A DNA stretch of 11,349 nt from the NCBI GenBank assembly GCA_013002105.1, contig JABDKS010000141.1, positions 1 to 11,349 on the forward strand, in the 5' to 3' direction. Every line of letters starts with the position of its first letter. Position 1 is the stretch's first letter. Shown here in pieces: positions 6,331 to 11,349 of the stretch. The position numbers and the translations under genes are program-made. This stretch comes from Pirellulaceae bacterium (GTDB taxonomy: Bacteria; Planctomycetota; Planctomycetia; Pirellulales; Pirellulaceae). The notes under the pieces were generated by a model. That model did not search any database. It was not told where the DNA came from and saw nothing but the letters and a program-made list of their open reading frames with translations.

Positions 6331-6810
6331 ATGGGGTGGTTGGTCCGTCACTTTGCTGGAGAAAAACGCTTGAAACGCTCGTCCGGCACCAAAAACCGGT
6401 TTCGCCGAACCCGAAACGACCATGCCCAAGAGACAGCCGAAGACTATGTCGAAGCGGTCGACAGCATCCTGCGCGACCAGGGCGTATGCCGCAGCCGGGA
6501 CTTGGCGAAACAATTCGCTGTCAGCCATGTCACCGTCCATCGCATCGTCAATCGGCTGCACCGCGAAGGATTCTTGAACACCGAACCCTATCAACCGATC
6601 ACGCTGACTCCGAAAGGAAAGCGACTGGCCAAGAAGTCACGTCAGCGCCACGAAATCGTGTACCGATTCTTGCTATCCATCGGTGTCGATCCAGAAGTCG
6701 CAGCGATCGACGCAGAAGGAATCGAACACCACGTTAGCCAACAAACGCTCGACCGACTAGCGGAATCGATCACGCTGGACAAACAATCGACGCGCTCACG
6801 CGACCGCTAA
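6331..6810 (+). CDS. mntR: Manganese-responsive transcriptional repressor MntR (DtxR family)
   Basis: A 159-residue DtxR-family regulator. The winged helix-turn-helix spans about residues 35-95 (AEDYVEAVDSIL, then RDLAKQFAVSHVTVHRIVNR) and the dimerisation/metal domain about 96-150 (RHEIVYRFLL, DAEGIEHHVS). All six metal ligands of Bacillus subtilis MntR (D8, E11, H77, E99, E102, H103) appear here as D38, E41, H107, E129, E132 and H133: a constant offset of 30, so the spacing is exact. Asp at the first position is the MntR type (DtxR has Met there), which favours Mn. It is a short form with no SH3-like third domain. Start: the ATG at 6331 has no Shine-Dalgarno, whereas a TTG at 6370 in the same frame has GGAG 8 nt upstream and would give 146 residues; either keeps the whole domain. 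It diverges from troA across the tandem boxes. Confidence 0.95.
   Translation: MGWLVRHFAGEKRLKRSSGTKNRFRRTRNDHAQETAEDYVEAVDSILRDQGVCRSRDLAKQFAVSHVTVHRIVNRLHREGFLNTEPYQPITLTPKGKRLAKKSRQRHEIVYRFLLSIGVDPEVAAIDAEGIEHHVSQQTLDRLAESITLDKQSTRSRDR
6358..6361 (+). promoter_or_regulatory. Shine-Dalgarno favouring an alternative TTG start of mntR at 6370
   Basis: GGAG stands 8 nt before TTG 6370-6372, an ideal spacing. The ATG at 6331 has no comparable sequence upstream. Since most genes here lack such a site, this one could mark the true start, removing 13 residues ahead of a basic N-terminal tail. Confidence 0.4.
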
Positions 6811-7535
6811 CCATTTGCGCATTCGGCATCTTGTTCGTATCGGTACCCCGCACCGTAGACAGTTTGGATGATTCTGGGGTTCTTCGGATCATGCTCGATC
6901 CGCTTTCGCAATTGGCTGATCGTTTGGTCCAACGTTCGGCTATTGGGGATGTGGTTTTCTTCCCAACCAACGCGGAATAGTTCATGCCGGTCCACCACCT
7001 CACCGGGCTTGCTTGCGAGCAACTGCAGGATTCGCAATTCACGCGGCGTCAATTCGATCGCGTGTTCGTCACGACGTGCTCGCAATTGACGTGGCAACAC
7101 TTCCAAATCGTTCATCCAAAAATCGTGTTGCGGTAACCGCGGCGATTCTTCCTCGCAGCCAAAACCACTGATCGAGCGTCGAGCAACGGCACGTATTCGA
7201 GCCAAAACCTCTTTCGCGCCAAATGGTTTGACGATGTAGTCGTCGGCACCCAGTTCCAGACCTACGACCTTATCGATCTCTTCTGCCTTGGCGGTGATGA
7301 ATAATATCGGCATCCGTGGCTGGGTTTGCCGAAAGTGCCGGCAGAGATCGTAACCGCTTAACCCCGGCATCATGACATCCAAGCACGCTAGATCGGGCGG
7401 CTGATTATCGAATAGGAATTTAGCTTGCTGGCCATCTGCTGCTTCGGTCACCTGGTGACCATCGCTTCGTAGCACTTCGGCCAACGCCGCTCGTGTATGC
7501 GTATCATCTTCGGCAACCAGAATTTTTAGACTCAT
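6807..7535 (-). CDS. OmpR/PhoB-family response regulator
   Basis: A 242-residue cytoplasmic DNA-binding regulator of a two-component system. The receiver domain (1-120) has the acidic pair D10-D11, phospho-acceptor D53 in LACLDVMMPG, T81 and K103 in IVKPF. After a linker (120-138), a winged-helix effector of the OmpR type fills 140-235, with ELTPRELRILQLLASKPGEV and ending in the family's VYGAGYRYE. All key residues are intact, so it should be phosphorylated by the kinase encoded just upstream, whose stop overlaps this ATG (ATGA at 7532-7535). Its own stop codon overlaps the mntR stop by 4 bp on the opposite strand. The target genes are not evident from the sequence. Confidence 0.95.
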   Translation of the reverse strand: MSLKILVAEDDTHTRAALAEVLRSDGHQVTEAADGQQAKFLFDNQPPDLACLDVMMPGLSGYDLCRHFRQTQPRMPILFITAKAEEIDKVVGLELGADDYIVKPFGAKEVLARIRAVARRSISGFGCEEESPRLPQHDFWMNDLEVLPRQLRARRDEHAIELTPRELRILQLLASKPGEVVDRHELFRVGWEENHIPNSRTLDQTISQLRKRIEHDPKNPRIIQTVYGAGYRYEQDAECANG

Positions 7536-9310
7536 CGTTCGTTAACCCGTTGCGTTGGAGGCGAGAGAACTTCGTCGTCATCAGTGCTGATCACAGGGAT
7601 ACTGAGTTGAAAACACGCACCACGGTCACTCGGAATCAGTTCAAGCTGTCCACCATGGCGAATCGCCGCGTTTCGAGCGATCGTCAGACCAATACCCGTG
7701 CCACTGGGCGCGTTGATCGAATCATCCAAACGAGCAAACGGGCGAAAAACCATCGAGCGAAATCGACGGCTGATTCCCTGGCCGTGATCGCTGACCGTGA
7801 CAATTAATTCGTCATCGTCCAACCGCGATTTCACCGCGACATAGTTTCCTTCGGCGGCGTACTTTTCGACGTTGCTGAGCAAATTCACCAACACCATTTC
7901 AAATATATCCGCGTCGATCTTCACACAGCAATCGGTTTTCAGATCACGGTGGACCTCCACACCCGACCTCGTAAAACTCGGTTCAAATTGCCCGAGCGTC
8001 TCTTCGATCAAATCATTTGGGTTGGCCGGAGCTAGCTGGGGCCCACGTTGTTGCTTGCCGCCACGAATCATCTCCAACACGCCGGAGACCAGCCGACTGA
8101 GCCGGCGCGTTTCGGTGTCAATTACGCTCAGCCGACGTTGTACCGAGTCGCGTGTTTCACCGCCCGGAAGTTTTTCCAAATCCGATTCGGCCAACTCTGC
8201 GTAGAGCCGAATGTTCGTCAGTGGTGTTCGCAGTTCGTGAGATACCTGGCCCGCAAAACTAACACGATTTCTTGCCGCTCGCATCTGTCGTTGTACGCCT
8301 GTCAACACGTAGACGCCCAAACCCAACAGCACGATCCCGATTCCAGCCAAGGAGGCCAGTAACGGCAATGCGCTGTACTGCGGAATCAGCGGAGCCGTGC
8401 TATGAAACTCCCACTGCCAAGCCGATAGCGGTGCCGACATCGGCGTGACTGCCGCTGGTTGACCAACACGATCCCCTTCGTCGCCCCAGCGATAGACGAT
8501 CTGTTTGGCTTCGTCGACCAACGCGGTAAAACCGGGCGTCACAGCATCAAACTGCGACCGCGAATCAGATCGGGGAATGGAATCGGGCAGAGCGGCCGTT
8601 AAATCTGACGTCCAGCGAGGTCGCTCCAGTACGATCCCCACAGCCGCGCCGTCTTCGCGTGGCAGCCACAATATCAACTGCATCCCTTGATCCATGTACC
8701 AAACTTGCCATTGATGTTCGCCGGTTTTCAACTGTGGTCGGGGAGTCGAACGAACATAGTTGGACGTCTTCTGAGCAAGGATGGCTTTGGTAACTTGCTG
8801 CACCGCCTGCTTGCTGCTGCTCTTGCCCCCTTTGAAAGATTTCCCCACAGATTGGCTCTGGTCGTCGAACGCGGACGAATCGTCGGTGGATTCGGCTCCC
8901 GGTTCAACGATTGCGACCAATTCGGAACGACCACTGATCATTCCTGGCAATGCCGCGTACAACGCCACCGCATCAGGATCATCCGGGTTGGGACGCTCAG
9001 GATAAAGTAGCAGGCCATCAGAACTGACATACAGTCCTTGCCGCACAACCGGCACGGTCCGCTGCAACTGCTGTAATTGCTCGATCACATTCGTTGTCTT
9101 CGCCAGCGATCCCGTCAGGCTCCTGGCATAATCGTCGAATAACTTTGCAGTCGACCGGTCGATTTCTACCAAACGCGATCGCAACAGCAGTCTTAGTTGA
9201 TCGCGTGCGCGTTCCTGTGACGTCGCCATTGCAGTAGCCGACACCCATCCCAACAGCACCAAAGGTGCTGCAACCAGAACAAGCAACGCTAGCAACAATC
9301 TTCGCGGCAT
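7532..9310 (-). CDS. Membrane-bound sensor histidine kinase
   Basis: A 592-residue inner-membrane sensor kinase. Transmembrane helix 1 is at about residues 4-28 and helix 2 at about 315-337. Between them lies a periplasmic sensing region of some 285 residues with a hydrophilic Ser/Asp/Gly-rich insert at about 140-172; I do not recognise its ligand. The kinase core follows: HisKA with SHELRTP (H358 as phospho-acceptor), N-box VNLLSNVEKYA near 474-484, G1 DHGQG at 508-512 and G2 GTGIGL at 537-542, all intact. No HAMP domain is obvious between helix 2 and HisKA. I chose ATG 9310 because it begins the first membrane helix; the frame extends to a TTG at 9364, which lies inside a terminator hairpin. 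No Shine-Dalgarno is visible. It is followed by its response regulator with an ATGA overlap. The signal is unknown. Confidence 0.92.
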   Translation of the reverse strand: MPRRLLLALLVLVAAPLVLLGWVSATAMATSQERARDQLRLLLRSRLVEIDRSTAKLFDDYARSLTGSLAKTTNVIEQLQQLQRTVPVVRQGLYVSSDGLLLYPERPNPDDPDAVALYAALPGMISGRSELVAIVEPGAESTDDSSAFDDQSQSVGKSFKGGKSSSKQAVQQVTKAILAQKTSNYVRSTPRPQLKTGEHQWQVWYMDQGMQLILWLPREDGAAVGIVLERPRWTSDLTAALPDSIPRSDSRSQFDAVTPGFTALVDEAKQIVYRWGDEGDRVGQPAAVTPMSAPLSAWQWEFHSTAPLIPQYSALPLLASLAGIGIVLLGLGVYVLTGVQRQMRAARNRVSFAGQVSHELRTPLTNIRLYAELAESDLEKLPGGETRDSVQRRLSVIDTETRRLSRLVSGVLEMIRGGKQQRGPQLAPANPNDLIEETLGQFEPSFTRSGVEVHRDLKTDCCVKIDADIFEMVLVNLLSNVEKYAAEGNYVAVKSRLDDDELIVTVSDHGQGISRRFRSMVFRPFARLDDSINAPSGTGIGLTIARNAAIRHGGQLELIPSDRGACFQLSIPVISTDDDEVLSPPTQRVNER

Positions 9311-9340
9311 CGACCAATCAAACTGACATGGGGAGACAGG

Positions 9341-9404
9341 ACAAAAAAACACCGTCGTGAACAACGCCTGCTACCGGCATAGCACGCATAGACACGACGG
9401 TGTT
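9341..9404 (-). terminator. Strong intrinsic terminator of the VWA gene
   Basis: Read on the minus strand, AACACCGTCGTG (9404-9393) pairs perfectly over 12 bp with CACGACGGTGTT (9359-9348), and a run of seven T follows (complement of the A-run at 9343-9349, partly inside the stem). The 33-nt loop holds an inner stem, TGCTA/TAGCA around TGCCGG. It starts about 30 bp beyond the VWA stop and ends about 30 bp before the sensor-kinase ATG. Confidence 0.88.
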
Positions 9405-9435
9405 CTAGTTTAAGCAACGCACTGACGCAGCGGGA

Positions 9436-10815
9436 TTACTTTTGCGTCTTGCTGGGAACTTTGTAGGTTCGCTGAGACGTATTGTCACTTTGAGCCTGAC
9501 GCATACCTTTTCGCAAGCGGACCCAATCAGCCGGTTTCGAAATTTCGACCGACTGAACCTGGTTCAACACGACGTTCTTCTTCAACTCGGGAACGACGAT
9601 TAACACACCATTGGATTCACATGCTTCCGCAGTATCGTTAAGCAACCTGACGTTCAGATTCAGCAACTCTTGCGCTGCTTCGATCTGTCCCGCATCACGC
9701 AAAGCGGTCGCCCGTACGTTGCGTTCATTGGCCAATTGGATCGAACAAAACGCATAAGTCTCGTGATCGATTTCCTTTTTGACGGTTGACACTTCATCGG
9801 AAAACCGCACATCGACGCTACTTGATAATTTGTCGGTCGTCTCGGTGATCAAGTTACGATACTTGACGGATACGCTCATCAGAGGTCGCGTTTCCTCTGC
9901 CTCACCAGCGTCGACTTCCACTTCGATCACAAAATAGCGCTGCTGTCGCGAGTACAGCTGCGCCAGCGGGATGTAGATATCCTGTCCCGAGATATCCGCC
10001 TTGGTGCCCAAAACTCGCACTGGACGAACTCCCGCCGCAGCTCGCGCGTGAATTTCAAAATCACCCGCCACGACACTCATCAGATCGTTGAACTCGGCAT
10101 TGAAGACCGCAACAAGATCGTCCGCCTCTTCGACAAAAATATGGTTGCCACTTGCTGAGGATGCCAGCCGACTCATTAAGTCTTCGTTGTAGCCAAGTCC
10201 CAATCCAAGTGTGCTGACACTGATTCCTTCCTTTACCAATGACGCGCCCAACCGTTCCAATTCTCCGGGACTCTTGGGTCCGACATTAGCACGGCCGTCG
10301 GACAGCAGGATCACTCGGTTGACCATTTCTTCGTCCAAGAATTTACGGACTTCCGCAGCCCCCTTACTCACTCCGGCAAACAACGCGGTGCTGCCGCCGG
10401 CTTTGATCGTTTTGATCTTCGCAATCACATCCTGCCGGTCGGTTGCTTTGGTCGCCGGCACAAGCACCTGCGAAGACGAGTTGTAAAGCACGACCGAAAC
10501 AATATCGTCCTTCTTCAAACGATTCACCGCTGCAATTGCAGCATCACGAGCCTGGCGAATTTTTTGGCCACTCATTGACCCGCTCGTGTCGATCACGATC
10601 GATACGTTCACCGGCGGCCGAGACTTGGACTCGGGAAGCTCGAAACCGGTCAGCGAAATTCGTACATGGTTCGTTTCCTTTTCACCGGCCAACATCGTCG
10701 GGTGTGTCGCGCCGACCTGCAATGAGATTTGGTCTGCACGGACTTGCTGGCTATGAGCGCCCAGGCAAGCAAAAAGCACCACCGACACGGTGGTCAAAAT
10801 TCGATTGGTACGCAT
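9436..10815 (-). CDS. Secreted VWA-domain (MIDAS) protein
   Basis: A 459-residue exported protein. Residues 1-27 are a signal peptide (Arg2, Arg5, hydrophobic core, cleavage likely after QVRA). The von Willebrand factor A domain spans about 69-245 and keeps a full metal-ion-dependent adhesion site: DTSGS (D76, S78, S80), T143 in GGST and D173 in LSDG. The C-terminal half (250-459) resembles the beta-rich and helical part of YfbK-like and 'Ca-activated chloride channel homologue' VWA proteins. Such proteins bind partners through a divalent ion, but the partner here is unknown. The start is decided by the ribosome-binding site: AGGAG lies 7 nt before ATG 10815. The upstream in-frame ATGs at 10821 (1 nt after AGGAG) and 10851 are rejected. 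It is a single gene with its own terminator, on the same strand as the kinase genes. Confidence 0.92.
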   Translation of the reverse strand: MRTNRILTTVSVVLFACLGAHSQQVRADQISLQVGATHPTMLAGEKETNHVRISLTGFELPESKSRPPVNVSIVIDTSGSMSGQKIRQARDAAIAAVNRLKKDDIVSVVLYNSSSQVLVPATKATDRQDVIAKIKTIKAGGSTALFAGVSKGAAEVRKFLDEEMVNRVILLSDGRANVGPKSPGELERLGASLVKEGISVSTLGLGLGYNEDLMSRLASSASGNHIFVEEADDLVAVFNAEFNDLMSVVAGDFEIHARAAAGVRPVRVLGTKADISGQDIYIPLAQLYSRQQRYFVIEVEVDAGEAEETRPLMSVSVKYRNLITETTDKLSSSVDVRFSDEVSTVKKEIDHETYAFCSIQLANERNVRATALRDAGQIEAAQELLNLNVRLLNDTAEACESNGVLIVVPELKKNVVLNQVQSVEISKPADWVRLRKGMRQAQSDNTSQRTYKVPSKTQK

Positions 10816-10822
10816 GGTCATT

Positions 10823-10827
10823 CTCCT
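10823..10827 (-). promoter_or_regulatory. Shine-Dalgarno of the VWA gene
   Basis: AGGAG on the minus strand is 7 nt from ATG 10815. This is the best such site among the leftward genes here and fixes the VWA start. Confidence 0.75.
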
Positions 10828-10874
10828 ATTGAACGCGAAAAGTGTCGCCATGCGATTTGCACTAGACGACCATC

Positions 10875-10904
10875 ACTGTATTGAACGATCCAGAACGTTT
10901 TCAA
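10875..10904 (-). promoter_or_regulatory. Candidate sigma70-type promoter for the VWA gene
   Basis: On the minus strand TTGAAA (10904-10899) matches 5 of 6 of the -35 consensus, and TACAGT (10880-10875) matches 4 of 6 of the -10, with an 18-bp spacer. It would give a leader of roughly 50 nt before ATG 10815. Matches of this quality occur by chance, so it is only a candidate. Confidence 0.33.
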
Positions 10905-11055
10905 TGGTCGAAACCTGCTCAGAACATTGTAAAAGGAATGTCAGAGACGAAATCGGCCCCCTCTCCAACGGACAACTGGCCCCCGCAAAAACTGTGACCT
11001 AGTGTTGCTTTGGTTCGATACGTTTCAGTTGATTCCACGCAAGAAGTACAGTTCG

Positions 11056-11349
11056 ATGGGTTATTCCGGTTATAGCACTCCAACACCACCACGCTCAATC
11101 CGCGTCATCTTGGGCGGCAAGCTCGCATTGGGGTGTTTGCTGATTGGCACCATGCTGCTGACCAATCAGTACCACCGCGCCCTGACGATGGGCGAGACCG
11201 CACAGGAGATGGAGTGGGAGCAACTGGCCGAAAACGGCCTCACCAATAACTCTTTTATCTGTTTAACGAACGTCCAACTGCACGACGTGTCACCCAAAGA
11301 AACGCTCGAAGAACTTTTTGGCGGACTCGATCCCAACGCGGACCCCGAA
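11056..11349 (+). CDS. Unrecognised single-pass membrane protein, N-terminal part (cut by window edge)
   Basis: The frame opens at ATG 11056 and runs without a stop to the last base (98 residues). Residues 1-15 are short and polar (Ser/Pro/Thr-rich), residues 16-36 are hydrophobic (VILGGKLALGCLLIGTMLL) and would span the membrane, and the rest is acidic and soluble so far (QEMEWEQL, ETLEELFGGLD). No known motif could be recognised. Base composition and codon choice (GC-rich third positions such as CTG, GGC, ACC) look like the neighbouring genes. It diverges from the VWA gene across 240 bp; no clear promoter or Shine-Dalgarno was found in front. Confidence 0.68.
   Translation, partial: MGYSGYSTPTPPRSIRVILGGKLALGCLLIGTMLLTNQYHRALTMGETAQEMEWEQLAENGLTNNSFICLTNVQLHDVSPKETLEELFGGLDPNADPE

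Noticed and set aside
9311..9364. Extension of the sensor kinase to a TTG start at 9364
   Set aside because: The TTG lies in the loop of a strong terminator hairpin and the first membrane helix begins at the ATG 9310.
10211..10832. Plus-strand open frames opposite the VWA gene (10211-10486, 10443-10832)
   Set aside because: They are antisense to a complete VWA domain with an intact MIDAS site and show no recognisable protein features.
10816..10851. Earlier ATG starts of the VWA gene at 10851 and 10821
   Set aside because: AGGAG has correct spacing (7 nt) only to the ATG at 10815; it is 1 nt from 10821 and downstream of 10851.
1..11349. CRISPR arrays, insertion sequences, tRNA genes or phage genes
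   Set aside because: No regularly spaced repeats, terminal inverted repeats with a transposase, cloverleaf sequences or phage-type proteins were seen; gene character and codon choice look even across the window.

Overview
This 11.3 kb window looks chromosomal and most likely comes from a planctomycete of the Rhodopirellula/Pirellulaceae type. GC is moderate by eye. Most starts lack a Shine-Dalgarno sequence. Products include a PF13557-type outer-membrane protein, a VWA-domain secreted protein, and metal-ABC permeases fused to DtxR-like domains, an architecture known from the PVC group (e.g. Chlamydia YtgCR). The taxonomic call is inference from protein character, not from a marker gene.

Layout, left to right. 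(1) 1-247 (-): start of a ZIP-family metal transporter, cut by the window edge. (2) 329-1294 (-): predicted outer-membrane beta-barrel protein with a signal peptide. (3) 1576-6222 (-): a four-gene operon transcribed troA > troB > troC > troD, whose cistrons all overlap by ATGA. It encodes a lipoprotein metal-binding protein, an ATPase and two membrane permeases for Mn/Fe/Zn-type ions. Both permeases end in a DtxR/MntR-like domain. (4) 6264-6306: two tandem MntR-like operators flanking an A/T palindrome, in the gap between troA and the divergent mntR. (5) 6331-6810 (+): mntR, with all six canonical Mn ligands at canonical spacing. (6) 6807-9310 (-): an OmpR-type response regulator and its sensor kinase, overlapping by ATGA. 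The regulator gene converges on mntR and overlaps its stop by 4 bp. (7) 9341-9404: a strong intrinsic terminator for the next gene. (8) 9436-10815 (-): secreted VWA (MIDAS) protein. (9) 11056-11349 (+): start of an unrecognised single-pass membrane protein, cut by the right edge.

How it works together. The left 6.8 kb reads as a metal-acquisition locus. The ABC importer brings in Mn/Fe/Zn-class ions, and MntR probably represses both troABCD and itself through the tandem boxes when metal is replete. The DtxR-like tails on TroC and TroD may add a second metal-sensing layer, either gating transport or (by analogy with Chlamydia YtgR) acting on DNA. The adjacent ZIP transporter and outer-membrane protein may belong to the same physiology, but no matching operator was seen in front of them. 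The two-component system and VWA gene have no evident link to metals in the sequence.

No tRNA, rRNA, CRISPR array, insertion sequence or phage gene was seen. The longest non-coding stretches are 1295-1575 (281 bp), 10816-11055 (240 bp), 9311-9435 (125 bp) and 6223-6330 (108 bp).
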